Assembly: GCF_013407835.1 (NCBI RefSeq) | Contig: NZ_JACCBI010000001.1 | Span: 2,976,001-3,040,000 of the forward strand | Reading direction: 5' to 3' | Source of the DNA: Agromyces atrinae | GTDB lineage: Bacteria; Actinomycetota; Actinomycetes; Actinomycetales; Microbacteriaceae | DNA length: 64,000 nt | Part shown: positions 9,444 through 18,647 of the stretch, in pieces | Layout: every line of letters begins with the position of its first letter | Numbering within the stretch: position 1 is the stretch's first letter | Notes under the pieces: generated by a model | The model's input: the letters and a program-made list of their open reading frames with translations, nothing else | The model's database searches: none | What the model was told of the DNA's origin: nothing | Program-made: the position numbers and the translations under genes

Positions 9444-9462
9444 TTAGTTAAGCCTATCCTAA
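9444..9462. promoter_or_regulatory. putative DtxR/IdeR iron box 4 (HtaA side)
   Basis: TTAGTTAAGCCTATCCTAA matches the DtxR consensus at 16 of 19 positions and lies 78-96 bp before the GTG start at 9540. With box 3 it places both divergent transcription units under iron control. Confidence 0.75.
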
Positions 9463-9539
9463 GTTTTCGGGTCGTCGCCGCTGCCCGCGCGACCGTCTCC
9501 GGCCTTAGTGCGTTCAGAACGAGCCTGGAGAACCGCGTC

Positions 9540-12500
9540 GTGAAGACACCGTCTGCTTTTGCCCGCCATCCGCGTCGATGGATCGCTGCCGCGACTGTCG
9601 CGCTCCTCGCCTTCGGCGCTCCCGTCGTCACGGCGGCCCCGGCGTTCGCCGAGGAGATCGTCGCCGTCGAGGCGACGGAAGCTCCGGTCGCACCCGTCGA
9701 GGAGTCGGCGCCCGTCGTCGATGAGGTTCCCGCGCCCGAGGCTGAGCCTGTCGAGACGGAGGCTCCGGCTGAGCCTGCACCCGTGGAGCCCGCGCCGGTC
9801 GAGACGGAGGCACCCGCTGCTCCGATCGAACCTGCCGCTCCGGCTGTCGACCCCGCGCCGGCCCCCTCGCTGAGCGCTCGGGCCGAGGTCGCGACTCCCA
9901 CCATCACGGTCACCGAGGCGCCGCGCGCCGGCGGGCCGGTCACGGTGAAGGGCACGGGCTTCGCCGCGACCTCGACGGGCATCTACCTGGGCCTCGGCCC
10001 GGCCGGCCTGCCCGGCTTCTACCTCGGTTCGGGGTCGCTCGTCGCGTCGGAGACCGTCTGGATCGCCGTCGGAAACACCGCGGGCAACGGTGCGCAGGGC
10101 AAGTCCGCGCCTCTCGAGGCTGATGGTTCCTTCTCGCTCACCGTCAACGTTCCGGCGTACACCGATGGCGCCGCCTACGCGCTGTACACCTCTAAGGCGC
10201 ACGGTCAGGGCTTCACCGACGCGAGCCAGAACACCACGACTCCTGTCGCGTACGCGGCCGTCGTGCCGGAGCCCGTCGTTCCGACCGTCGTCGTGTCGAA
10301 GACGACCGGTCTCGACCCGGCCGGTGAGTCGATCACCGTGACAGGTTCGGGCTTCCTTCCCTCGGCTCCCGCGACGAGTGGCACTCGTCCGCCGCTGGCC
10401 GGCAAGTTCACCGGCGCCTACGTCGTCTTCGGATCGTTCCTCGACACCTGGAAGCCGTCCGAGTCGGCACCGTCGACCGCGCGCACGGCCGGCGACACCA
10501 AGTGGGGTGTACTCGCCGAGGACATGGCCGCGATCGGCGGTTCGGCTCGCGGTGCGATCGAGATCACCGCTGATGGCACGTTCGAAACCACGCTGACGGC
10601 CGCCGAGTTCGACGGCGCTCTCGCCGACGGCAACTTCGGTGTCTACACGTACCCCGGTGGCGGCGCGAGCTACGCCCCGTTCGAGACGTTCACTCCCGTT
10701 GAGTTCACGCAGGCGACTCCGGTTCCGACCGTCACGGTGTCGAAGACGACTGGACTCGACCCCAAGGGTGAGTCGATCACTGTCACGGGCTCGGGCTTCC
10801 TTCCGTCGGCTCCGGCGACGAGTGGCACTCGTCCGCCGCTCGCCGGCAAGTTCACCGGCGCTTACGTCGTCTTCGGATCGTTCCTCGACTCGTGGAAGCC
10901 CAGCGAATCTGCACCGTCGACCGCGCGCAAGGCCGGCGACACCAAGTGGGGCGTCCACGCTGAGGACATGGCCGCCATCGGTGGCTCGGCTCGCGGCGCG
11001 ATCGAGATCAAGCCGGACGGCACGTTCGTGACGACCCTGACCGCTGCCGAGTTCGACGGCGCTCTCGCCGACGGCAACTTCGGTGTCTACACGTACCCCG
11101 GTGGCGGCGCGAGCTACGCCCCGTTCGAGACGTTCACTCCCGTTGAGTTCACGCAGGCGACTCCGGTTCCGACCGTCACGGTGTCGAAGACGACTGGACT
11201 CGACCCCAAGGGTGAGTCGATCACTGTCACGGGCTCGGGCTTCCTTCCCTCGGCTCCGGCGACGAGTGGCACTCGTCCGCCGCTCGCCGGCAAGTTCACC
11301 GGCGCCTACGTCGTCTTCGGATCGTTCCTCGACACCTGGAAGCCCAGCGAGTCGGCTCCGTCGACCGCGCGCAAGGCTGGTGATACGAAGTGGGGTGTTC
11401 TCGCTGAGGACATGGCCGCGATCGGCGGTTCGGCTCGTGGTGCGATCGAGATCAAGCCGGACGGCACGTTCGTGACGACGCTGACCGCCGCCGAGTTCGA
11501 CGGCGCTCTCGCCGACGGCAACTTCGGCGTGTACACGTACCCGGGTGGTGGTGCGTCGTACGCCCCGTTCGAGACGTTCACTCCCGTCGAGTTCGCCGCC
11601 GTCATCCCCGAGCCGACGGTCCCCACGGTGACCGTCTCGAAGACGACGGGCCTTGACCCGAAGGGAGAGACGGTCATCGTCTCGGGCAGCGGATTCCTGC
11701 CCGGCGCCGACACGACGGGCACCCGCCAGCCGCTCGCCGGCAAGTTCGGCGGTGCGTATATCGTCTTCGGCACGTTCGCCGAGACGTGGAAGCCCTCGGA
11801 GAACGCTCCGTCGAACGCTCGCAAGGCGCACGATACCAAGTGGGGCGTTCACGCCGAAGACGTCGCCCTTCTCGGCGGCGCCTCGAGCGGTGCGATCGAG
11901 ATCAAGCCCGACGGAACCTTCCAGACGACGCTCTCCGTCGTCAAGGGCTTCGATGGTGCCCTCACCGACGGCCACTACGGCATCTACACCTACTCGGGCA
12001 GTGGCGCCAAGGCCGCGTCGTTCGAGACCGCGACGCCGATCAGCTTCTCTGCGGGTGAACCCACCGAACCCACCGAGCCGACCGAGCCCGCTGATCCGAC
12101 GGATGCCCCGAAGGTGACCGTCTCGAAGTCGACGGGCCTCGACCCCGCCGGTGAGACGATCACCGTCACGGGTTCCGGCTTCGTGCCCGGCAACGGAACG
12201 AACGGCTCGCGCCCCCCGCTCGCCGGAAAGTTCGGCGGCGCCTACATCGTGTTCGGCACGTTCGCCGACTCGTGGAAGCCCTCGAAGAACGCGCCGTCGA
12301 GCGCGCGTGCTGCCGCCGCGGAGACGTTCTGGGGCGTTCACGCCGATGACGTCGACCTCATCGGAGGCGCGAAGGCGGGTGCCATCCCGATCGCTGCCGA
12401 CGGCACCTTCTCCGTGAAGATCGCTGTGAAGAAGGGCTTCGCGGGCGCCATCGCGAACGGCAACTACGGCATCTACACCTACGCCGGTTCCGGTGCGACG

Positions 12501-14171
12501 TACGCCCCCTTCGAGACCTACACGCCCCTGTCGTTCTCGACCGGTGGAGTCACTCCGCCCACGACGCCGCCGACCACTCCTCCGACGACGCCTCCCACGA
12601 CGCCGCCGACGACCCCTCCCGTGCTGGCACCGACCGCGTCGGGCTCGCTCTCGTGGGGTGTCTCGACGGGCTTCCGTGACTACATCGTCGGCAGGATCGC
12701 CCAGGGCAGCATCTCGGTCGCCGGGGGAGCCACGTCATCGGGCTCGAGCTTCAACTTCGGCCAGTCGGGCGGAACCTTCAGCCCCATCACGGGTCTCGGT
12801 TCGGCCGACTACGCCGGAAGTGTGCGCTTCACGGGGCACAACGGTCTACTCGACCTCACCTTCGCCTCGCCGACGCTCGTCGTGACGAGCCCGACGACGG
12901 GAACCCTCTCGGTCGTCGTCAACGGCAGCCGCGTCGACCTCGCGAACGTCGACCTGGGCTCGGCGAGCCGTTCGGTGAACGGCGGGGCCGTCACCTTCTC
13001 GGGAGCCCCCGCGACGTTGACCTCCGCCGGCGCGAACGCCTTCCAGGGCTACTACCCGGCCGGCGAGGCGCTCGACCGCGTCACCGCGACGATCGGCTCG
13101 CCCGGTGCGGCACCCGGCGGCAATTCCGGCACCGTCGCGTCGGCACCCGCTGTCGTGACCGCGAGCGCGACGACGATCCCGTCGACGCCGCCCGCGACGA
13201 CCGGCATCACGCTGGACGCCACGACGGTCGAACAGCTCGCCACCGGCAAGGTCGTGACGATCTCGGTCGACGGCTTCCAGTCGAACGAGACCGGCATCAC
13301 CGTCGTCGTCTACTCGACGCCGACCGTGCTGGCGCGCGACCTCGTCGCCGATGCCAACGGTGTCGTCACCTGGACGGGTTCGCTTCCCGCGGGCTTCGCG
13401 CCCGGTGAGCACACGCTCACTTTCCAGGGCTCGATCTCGAAGGGCATCGTCTTCACGGTTCCCGCTGCGGTCGACGCAGGCTGCGTCATCACCGGCGCGA
13501 CGCTCGACTGGGGCTTCAAGGCGAGCTTCCGCGACTACATCCAGGGCGGCATCGCCCGGGGCGCGATCGAGGTGCAGGACGGAACCGTCTTCGCCGACGG
13601 AACCTTCTCGTGGGCGAACGGCACGGGCGTCTTCGACCCCGAGACGAACGCCGGACTCGCGACCTTCGCCGGAGGCATCCGTTTCACCGGCCACGAGGGT
13701 GTGCTCGACACGACCGTGTCGGCGCCCCGCGTCGAGGTCTCGGCCGACGGCTCGGCGTACATCGTGCTCGACATCGTCGGCACGACGCAGTCGGGTGAGC
13801 CCGTCTCGGCGCAGGGCGTGCGCTTCGCCGAACTCGACGGCTCGGCGATCGAGCGCGACTCGACCGGCATCCGTTCCTCCGGTGCGGGTGCGACCCTGAC
13901 CGAGGAGGGCGCCGCCGCGTTCGGCACCTACCCGGCCGGGGAAGAGCTCGACCCCGTCGTGTTCGACCTGCCGCTCGGTGAATGCCAGGTGGCTCCCGTC
14001 GCCGAGGCCGACGAGGAGGAGGCGCCCGTCGCCGCCGAGACGTCCGCCGCGGGCGACACCGATGAGCCGGCCTCGCTCTCGTGGCTCGTGTGGGTCGGCG
14101 CGGCAGTGCTCGCACTCCTCGTCATCGGCGCCATCGTGCTCATCGCCCGTCGCCGCCGCGCGACGAGCTGA
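9540..14171 (+). CDS. large membrane-anchored HtaA protein with five 148-residue surface repeats
   Basis: 1543 residues from GTG 9540, with CTGGAG 9 bp upstream. The signal peptide (about 1-37, ending APAFA-EE) is followed by an Ala/Pro/Glu-rich segment (38-113) and one IPT-like domain (119-240, KGTGFAATSTGIYLGLG). Five repeats follow, each with GSGF, GTRPPLAGKF, GAYVVFGSF, WKPSESAPS, KWGV and PDGTF. A PTTPP linker (about 1005-1025) leads to an HtaA domain (about 1033-1183), a spacer domain (about 1220-1305), a second HtaA domain (SLSWGVS; ATLDWGFK; both with FRDYI and RFTGHEG/HNG; to about 1475), an acidic linker and a final transmembrane helix ending ARRRRATS. No LPXTG-like motif is seen, so it is likely membrane-held. 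It should relay haem to HmuT. Iron boxes precede it. Confidence 0.92.
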   Translation: MKTPSAFARHPRRWIAAATVALLAFGAPVVTAAPAFAEEIVAVEATEAPVAPVEESAPVVDEVPAPEAEPVETEAPAEPAPVEPAPVETEAPAAPIEPAAPAVDPAPAPSLSARAEVATPTITVTEAPRAGGPVTVKGTGFAATSTGIYLGLGPAGLPGFYLGSGSLVASETVWIAVGNTAGNGAQGKSAPLEADGSFSLTVNVPAYTDGAAYALYTSKAHGQGFTDASQNTTTPVAYAAVVPEPVVPTVVVSKTTGLDPAGESITVTGSGFLPSAPATSGTRPPLAGKFTGAYVVFGSFLDTWKPSESAPSTARTAGDTKWGVLAEDMAAIGGSARGAIEITADGTFETTLTAAEFDGALADGNFGVYTYPGGGASYAPFETFTPVEFTQATPVPTVTVSKTTGLDPKGESITVTGSGFLPSAPATSGTRPPLAGKFTGAYVVFGSFLDSWKPSESAPSTARKAGDTKWGVHAEDMAAIGGSARGAIEIKPDGTFVTTLTAAEFDGALADGNFGVYTYPGGGASYAPFETFTPVEFTQATPVPTVTVSKTTGLDPKGESITVTGSGFLPSAPATSGTRPPLAGKFTGAYVVFGSFLDTWKPSESAPSTARKAGDTKWGVLAEDMAAIGGSARGAIEIKPDGTFVTTLTAAEFDGALADGNFGVYTYPGGGASYAPFETFTPVEFAAVIPEPTVPTVTVSKTTGLDPKGETVIVSGSGFLPGADTTGTRQPLAGKFGGAYIVFGTFAETWKPSENAPSNARKAHDTKWGVHAEDVALLGGASSGAIEIKPDGTFQTTLSVVKGFDGALTDGHYGIYTYSGSGAKAASFETATPISFSAGEPTEPTEPTEPADPTDAPKVTVSKSTGLDPAGETITVTGSGFVPGNGTNGSRPPLAGKFGGAYIVFGTFADSWKPSKNAPSSARAAAAETFWGVHADDVDLIGGAKAGAIPIAADGTFSVKIAVKKGFAGAIANGNYGIYTYAGSGATYAPFETYTPLSFSTGGVTPPTTPPTTPPTTPPTTPPTTPPVLAPTASGSLSWGVSTGFRDYIVGRIAQGSISVAGGATSSGSSFNFGQSGGTFSPITGLGSADYAGSVRFTGHNGLLDLTFASPTLVVTSPTTGTLSVVVNGSRVDLANVDLGSASRSVNGGAVTFSGAPATLTSAGANAFQGYYPAGEALDRVTATIGSPGAAPGGNSGTVASAPAVVTASATTIPSTPPATTGITLDATTVEQLATGKVVTISVDGFQSNETGITVVVYSTPTVLARDLVADANGVVTWTGSLPAGFAPGEHTLTFQGSISKGIVFTVPAAVDAGCVITGATLDWGFKASFRDYIQGGIARGAIEVQDGTVFADGTFSWANGTGVFDPETNAGLATFAGGIRFTGHEGVLDTTVSAPRVEVSADGSAYIVLDIVGTTQSGEPVSAQGVRFAELDGSAIERDSTGIRSSGAGATLTEEGAAAFGTYPAGEELDPVVFDLPLGECQVAPVAEADEEEAPVAAETSAAGDTDEPASLSWLVWVGAAVLALLVIGAIVLIARRRRATS
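10284..11615 (+). repeat. three near-identical 444-bp tandem repeats inside the HtaA gene
   Basis: Units begin at 10284, 10728 and 11172, with an exact 444-bp (148-codon) period. Units 2 and 3 are almost identical at DNA level through most of their length; unit 1 differs by scattered third-position changes. Two further diverged units follow (about 11625-12050 and 12110-12530). The pattern shows recent duplication or gene conversion within the coding frame. Confidence 0.9.
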
Positions 14172-14190
14172 CCCAGCGCCATCCGACTGC

Positions 14191-14214
14191 GCCGCACTCC
14201 ACCCGGAGTGCGGC
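14191..14214 (+). terminator. hairpin terminator after HtaA gene
   Basis: GCCGCACTCC-ACCC-GGAGTGCGGC is a perfect 10-bp stem with a 4-nt loop, 19 nt after the stop at 14171. Confidence 0.7.
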
Positions 14215-14274
14215 CCCGTCGGCATGAGCGCAGATCGGTGAACGGTACGGATCGGCGTGAGAGACAATAGAGGG

Positions 14275-14601
14275 GTGAGTGATCCCGAAACCCCGCAGGA
14301 GCCCGTCGACGTCACCGAGGTGACCGAAGACGAAGTGGTCGTGCGGCGCGCTCCGCGCTACGGCAGGTTCATGCTCATCGGCTTCGTGCTCGGCGCGATC
14401 ACGGCGCTCGTCCTCACGTTCGCCTTCCCCGACAACCCCGACTTCGATCGGGGCCAGGTCTTCGGCTTCCTCCTGCTCGGCTTCGGCGCCGCAGGCATCG
14501 CCCTCGCCTCGCTCGTCGCGCTCGTGCTCGACCGCGTGTTCTCGAAGCGCTCCCGCTCGGCGATCGCCGAGCACGAGGCGACGCACCGCTCGACCGACTG
14601 A
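14275..14601 (+). CDS. small two-helix membrane protein beside purF
   Basis: 108 residues. The N-terminus is acidic and cytoplasm-like (SDPETPQEPVDVTEVTEDEVVV), followed by RRAPRYGRF and two hydrophobic spans (MLIGFVLGAITALVLTFAF and a second around 65-85, GFLLLGFGAAGIALASLVALV), then a basic tail. The chosen start is GTG 14275. GACAAT at 14262-14267 is a plausible -10 just 7 nt upstream, so the mRNA is probably leaderless; GTG 14257 is an in-frame alternative. Similar small proteins next to purF are common in Microbacteriaceae (recalled), but their function is unknown to me. It converges with purF. Confidence 0.75.
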   Translation: MSDPETPQEPVDVTEVTEDEVVVRRAPRYGRFMLIGFVLGAITALVLTFAFPDNPDFDRGQVFGFLLLGFGAAGIALASLVALVLDRVFSKRSRSAIAEHEATHRSTD

Positions 14602-14658
14602 CGGCGCCCCGCAGCGCGCGGCGGTCGACGAACGGATGGCGGCCTCACCGTCATCCGC

Positions 14659-16119
14659 CTAGGAAAGCTGTGTGCGCTCGACCCACTCGAGGTATTCGGG
14701 CGTGACCGAGCCGGTGACGTATTCGCCCGTGAAGCATGACATGTCGAGGCGTTCGATCGAGGTGCCCTCGGTGATCGCGGCCTGCAGGTCGTCGACCTCC
14801 TGGAAAATCATGTGGTCGGCGCCGAGCTCGGCGGCGATCTCGGGGATCTTGCGGCCGTGCGCGATGAGCTCGGAACGCGACGGCATGTTGATGCCGTAGA
14901 CGTGCGGGAAGCGCACGGGCGGCGCGGCCGACGAGAACGTGACCTTGTTCGCACCGGCGGCGCGGGCCATCTCGACGATCTCCTTCGAGGTCGTTCCGCG
15001 CACGATCGAGTCGTCGACGATGAGAATGTTCTTGCCCGCGAACTCGGTGCCCATGGCGTTGAGCTTCTGACGCACCGACTTCCGACGCTGCGCCTGCCCC
15101 GGCATGATGAACGTACGGCCGACGTAGCGGTTCTTGAAGAAGCCCTCGCGGTACTCGATGCCGAGCTTCTGCGCGACCTGCATGGCCGCAGGGCGTGACG
15201 AGTCGGGGATCGGCATGACGACGTCGATGTCTCCGAGGGGCATGTGCTGCTCGACGGTGCCGGCGAGGCGGTCGCCCATGCGGAGGCGGGCCTCGTAGAC
15301 CGAGATGCCGTTCATGATCGAGTCAGGGCGGGCGAGATAAACGTACTCGAACGAGCACGGCACGAGCACGGGGCTCTTCGCGCACTGGCGTGAGATCATC
15401 TCGCCGTCGAGCGTGATGAAGATCGCCTCACCCGGGGCGACATCGCGCACGATCTCGTAGTCGCCGTTCTCGAGCACGAGCGACTCGGAGGCGACGATCC
15501 ACTCTTCCTTGCCGGCCTCGGTGAGGCGACGGCCGAGGATGAGCGGGCGGATGCCGAAGGGGTCGCGGAACGCGAGCAGACCGTAGCCGGCGATCATCGC
15601 GATGACGGCGTACGAACCCTCGACGCGCTCGTGCACCTGGGCGACGGCCTCGAAGACCTGGTCGGGGTCGAGCTCGAGACCCTTGATCTGGCCCTGCAGC
15701 TCGGTCGCGAGGACGTTGAGGAGCATCTCGGTGTCGCTCGCGCTGTTGACGTGACGGCGGTCGATCGAGAACAGGTCGGTCGACAGCTCACGGGTGTTCG
15801 TGAGGTTGCCGTTGTGCACGAGGATGATGCCGTACGGAGCGTTCACGTAGAACGGCTGCGCCTCTTCTTCACGCTCGGCCGCGCCCTTCGTGGCGTAGCG
15901 CACGTGACCGAGGCCCATGTTGCCGAGCAGGGCGCGCATGTCGCGCGTGCGGAACGCCTCGCGGACCTGGCCCTTCGCCTTGGCGATGTGGAAGATGCTC
16001 GACGAATCGGCGGTCGCGATTCCTGTGGAGTCCTGGCCGCGGTGCTGGAGGAGCAGCAGGCTGTCGTAGATCTGCTGGTTGACCGGGTCTGTAGAGACGA
16101 TGCCGACGATGCCGCACAT
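14659..16119 (-). CDS. purF: amidophosphoribosyltransferase
   Basis: This enzyme catalyses the first committed step of purine synthesis: PRPP plus glutamine to 5-phosphoribosylamine. It has 486 residues when started at ATG 16119, which puts the catalytic Cys at position 2 (MCGIVGIVS), as required for the N-terminal glutaminase; the open frame extends further upstream to 16182. Visible motifs are LLQHRGQDSTGIA, GHVRYAT and VHNGNLTN in the glutaminase half, and the PRPP loop NILIVDDSIVRGTTSKEIV in the transferase half. It is separated from purM by one unrecognised gene and an inverted repeat, an arrangement often seen in this group. Confidence 0.95.
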   Translation of the reverse strand: MCGIVGIVSTDPVNQQIYDSLLLLQHRGQDSTGIATADSSSIFHIAKAKGQVREAFRTRDMRALLGNMGLGHVRYATKGAAEREEEAQPFYVNAPYGIILVHNGNLTNTRELSTDLFSIDRRHVNSASDTEMLLNVLATELQGQIKGLELDPDQVFEAVAQVHERVEGSYAVIAMIAGYGLLAFRDPFGIRPLILGRRLTEAGKEEWIVASESLVLENGDYEIVRDVAPGEAIFITLDGEMISRQCAKSPVLVPCSFEYVYLARPDSIMNGISVYEARLRMGDRLAGTVEQHMPLGDIDVVMPIPDSSRPAAMQVAQKLGIEYREGFFKNRYVGRTFIMPGQAQRRKSVRQKLNAMGTEFAGKNILIVDDSIVRGTTSKEIVEMARAAGANKVTFSSAAPPVRFPHVYGINMPSRSELIAHGRKIPEIAAELGADHMIFQEVDDLQAAITEGTSIERLDMSCFTGEYVTGSVTPEYLEWVERTQLS

Positions 16120-16245
16120 ACTGGGCGTTTGCTCCGGAGTGTCAGGGGGATCGCCCGGATCCGGGCAGGTCGATTCTTCCACACTCCGGCTGAGCGGATG
16201 CCGCGTGCGATCCTCCCGGGCGGGCGGCGCTCAGCGGCGCTCGGC

Positions 16246-16860
16246 TCAGGCGAGCTCCGCGATGATCGGGTGGATGGCGGCGTCGAAGGCGACGGGATCG
16301 GCGCGGAGCGCATCGGTCACGGCGATCGTGAGCGATCCGATCCACCAGACGCCGCGCTCGGTGAAGGGCAGCACCTCGACGTTCAGCTCGAACGAGTGCG
16401 CGCGTCGACCGACCTCGCGTTCGTGCTCGGCGATCGTTCCGGCGTACGCGCGGTAGCTGTCACCGTGCCGGGCGCCCGAGGCCCGCGGGTAGCCCTGCGC
16501 GGCGCGCTCGGCCCACGCGCGGCTCTCCGCCGCGAAGGGCGTGATCGCCTGGGCGAGGAGTTCGGCGCCCTCGATCGGCAGGGCGACATCAGTGCCGTAG
16601 CTCTCGAGGAGCGCGAGCGGAGTGGGTGACGGGTGCGCCTCGGGCTCGACGGTCATCATCCACCACGAGCGCCACTGCCGTTCGAGGAGGTCCTGCACGT
16701 CGACCTCGCGCACTCCGGGTGGGGCGGGTGCGACGCCGCGGAGCCTCGGCAGGTCGGTCGGCGAGGCGATCCCGAGCCTGTCGCGCAGGTAGAGGGCGAG
16801 CAGTACGAGGCGGCTCGCGTTCTCGCGAACTACCCACGATGGCCCTGCACCGGCGTGCAT
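16246..16860 (-). CDS. uncharacterised protein between purF and purM
   Basis: I do not recognise this 204-residue protein. It starts at ATG 16860 (MHAGAGPSWVVRENASRL); an earlier in-frame start at 16896 would reach into the inverted repeat. It looks cytoplasmic and mostly helical, rich in Ala, Glu, Arg and Trp, with no signal peptide or transmembrane segment. Trp-rich stretches (ERQWRSWWMM, RGVWWIGS) and conserved-looking blocks (VLLALYLRDRLGI, HSFELNVEVLPF) suggest a real protein. It lies 126 bp downstream of nothing co-directional and upstream of purF on the same strand, so co-transcription with purF is possible. Confidence 0.75.
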   Translation of the reverse strand: MHAGAGPSWVVRENASRLVLLALYLRDRLGIASPTDLPRLRGVAPAPPGVREVDVQDLLERQWRSWWMMTVEPEAHPSPTPLALLESYGTDVALPIEGAELLAQAITPFAAESRAWAERAAQGYPRASGARHGDSYRAYAGTIAEHEREVGRRAHSFELNVEVLPFTERGVWWIGSLTIAVTDALRADPVAFDAAIHPIIAELA

Positions 16861-16899
16861 GCCCACAGAATACGCGTGGTCCCCACCGCAGAACACCCT

Positions 16900-16985
16900 G
16901 TTCGCAATTCAGGTCGGCGCACGTGTCGCGCCCCCGACTGCCCACTGTCGCCGCGCGACACGCCTGTGGCTACCTGAATTGCGCA
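16900..16985. repeat. intergenic inverted repeat, CAATTCAGG family, copy 2
   Basis: The left arm GTTCGCAATTCAGGT plus CGTGTCGCG pairs with the right arm CGCGACACG plus ACCTGAATTGCG around a C-rich centre. It lies in the divergent space between the gene starting at 16860 and purM, just upstream of the purM promoter. Unlike copies 1 and 3, it is not in a purely terminator-like position. Confidence 0.8.
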
Positions 16986-17035
16986 CACGACGCGGCGGGG
17001 AGGGGTGGGGATGACTCGGGCGGTAGTCTGGGCGG

Positions 17036-18142
17036 GTGAGCGCGAACTCTTCCTATGCCGCTGCCGGAGTCGACACTGCGGCGGGAGATCTGGCCGTCGA
17101 ACTGATGAAGGAGGCCGTCGCTCGCACGCACACGTCGAACGTGCTCGGCGGGGTCGGCGGATTCGCCGGACTCTTCGACCTCTCGTTCGCCAAGGACTAT
17201 GCGCGGCCGCTGCTCGCGACATCCACCGACGGCGTCGGCACGAAGGTCGCCATCGCCCAGGCGATCGACAAGCACGACACCATCGGTCAGGACCTCGTCG
17301 GCATGGTCGTCGACGACATCGTCGTGGTCGGTGCGAAGCCGCTCTTCATGACCGACTACATCGCGTGCGGCAAGGTCGTTCCCGAGCGCATCGCGTCGAT
17401 CGTCGCGGGCATCGCGCGCGCGTGCGCCGACACGGGCACCGCACTCGTCGGCGGCGAGACCGCGGAGCACCCCGGCCTTCTCGGAGTCGACGACTACGAC
17501 GTCGCCGGTGCCGCGGTCGGCATCGTCGAGGCCGACCGTCTGCTCGGCGCCGATCGCGTGGCCGACGGCGACGTCGTCATCGCGATCGCCTCGAGCGGCC
17601 TGCACTCGAACGGCTACTCGCTCGTGCGCCACATCCTCGCCGAGAAGAAGATCGGCTTCACCGATCACTCCGACGAGCTCGGCGCGAGCTGGGGCGAAGC
17701 GCTCCTCGAGCCGACGCGCCTCTACACCGGGCCGCTCGTCAAGCTCCTCGAGAACGACCGGCTCGCGCCATCCGTCCACTCGCTCTCGCACGTCACGGGC
17801 GGCGGAATCGCCGCGAACCTCGCGCGCGTGCTGCCCGTCGGCTCGTGGGTCGAGCTCGACCGCTCGACGTGGTCGCCGCTGCCCGTCTTCCGGGTGCTGA
17901 GCGACCTCGCGGGCTCGACGCTCGAGAGCTCGGAAGGCACGTGGAACCTCGGCGTCGGCATGTTCGCCGTCGTCGCAGCCGACCAGGCCACCGCGATCAT
18001 CGACGAGCTCGCCGTCCTCGGCCTCGACGCGTGGCGCACCGGAACCGTCTCGATCGGCGCGCGCGACCTCGCCGGCTTCGAGCAGGGCGCCAAGGGCGTC
18101 GACGGCGGCGCCGTGCGCCTCATCGGGTCGTACGCGAGCTAG
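17036..18142 (+). CDS. purM: phosphoribosylformylglycinamidine cyclo-ligase (AIR synthetase)
   Basis: 368 residues; this enzyme makes AIR from FGAM with ATP in purine synthesis. It has the family start SYAAAGVDTAAGDLAVELMK, the ATP/substrate blocks TSTDGVGTK and DLVGMVVDDI, the GGETAEHPGL motif and a C-terminal ATP-binding domain with HVTGGGI (near residues 250-255). GTG 17036 is preceded by TAGTCT at 17022-17027, a -10 element at leaderless spacing. The stop codon overlaps the stop of the convergent marR gene: TAG at 18140-18142 here, and the other at 18139-18141. Confidence 0.96.
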   Translation: MSANSSYAAAGVDTAAGDLAVELMKEAVARTHTSNVLGGVGGFAGLFDLSFAKDYARPLLATSTDGVGTKVAIAQAIDKHDTIGQDLVGMVVDDIVVVGAKPLFMTDYIACGKVVPERIASIVAGIARACADTGTALVGGETAEHPGLLGVDDYDVAGAAVGIVEADRLLGADRVADGDVVIAIASSGLHSNGYSLVRHILAEKKIGFTDHSDELGASWGEALLEPTRLYTGPLVKLLENDRLAPSVHSLSHVTGGGIAANLARVLPVGSWVELDRSTWSPLPVFRVLSDLAGSTLESSEGTWNLGVGMFAVVAADQATAIIDELAVLGLDAWRTGTVSIGARDLAGFEQGAKGVDGGAVRLIGSYAS

Positions 18143-18582
18143 TCGGTCTGCTCCAGCGCGTGGATGATCGCGAGGAGCGTCGTGCGGAACCCCTCTTCGT
18201 TCGGGATGTCGGGGAAGACGTCCGACTCGATCGTCGCGATCGTCGACCACGCGCGCTCGCCGGCGGCCGTGCGCGACACGACGTGGCGACGCCGATCGGC
18301 GGGGTCTGAGCCCCGCTCGACGAGCCCCTCGCGCACGAGGCGATCGACGGTGCGCGACATCGTCTGCGCTTCGACGCGCGCGAGACGGGCGAGTTCGGCC
18401 TGACTCGCCGAGCCGTGCTCGAGGTGGTGCAGCACGATGAGGCCGGCGTGCGTGAGGCCCGCGCGATCGAGGCGCTCGGACCACGCCTGCTCGACCATGC
18501 GCGCGGCCGTCGACAGCAGTCGACCCGTCGACCAGTCGTGTTCGGCGACCGGTCGATCGTGATGCGCGGCGGGGGTGGGCAT
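18139..18582 (-). CDS. MarR-family transcriptional repressor of the adjacent MFS gene
   Basis: 147 residues with a winged helix: helix-turn-helix GSASQAELARLARVEAQTMSRTVDRL (about 57-82) and wing DPADRRRHVVSRTAAGERA. It is divergent from the MFS exporter at 18648 with only 65 bp between the starts. Inverted TAGTA/TACTA half-sites lie there, a layout typical of a MarR repressor that is released by the drug its partner exports. The ligand cannot be read from sequence. It converges with and overlaps purM at the stop codons. Confidence 0.9.
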   Translation of the reverse strand: MPTPAAHHDRPVAEHDWSTGRLLSTAARMVEQAWSERLDRAGLTHAGLIVLHHLEHGSASQAELARLARVEAQTMSRTVDRLVREGLVERGSDPADRRRHVVSRTAAGERAWSTIATIESDVFPDIPNEEGFRTTLLAIIHALEQTD

Positions 18583-18610
18583 GACTCCATCGTAGTGCTA
18601 CGCTGACGAA

Positions 18611-18631
18611 TAGTAAGCCTACTGACTACTA
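18611..18631. promoter_or_regulatory. putative MarR operator between marR and MFS gene
   Basis: TAGTA-N11-TACTA with an inner AGTA-N4-TACT repeat is centred between the divergent starts (18582 and 18648). It is the only clear dyad in the 65-bp spacer. Confidence 0.5.
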
Positions 18632-18647
18632 ACCGAGTTAGGTGATT

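Noticed and set aside
10284..11615. Possible CRISPR-like direct repeats
   Set aside because: Period of 444 bp, in frame with a surface protein, no short spacers.
9459..12341. Minus-strand 960-codon open frame opposite the second HtaA gene
   Set aside because: It is highly repetitive only because the sense gene has 444-bp repeats; its composition is unlike protein and it overlaps the iron box region.
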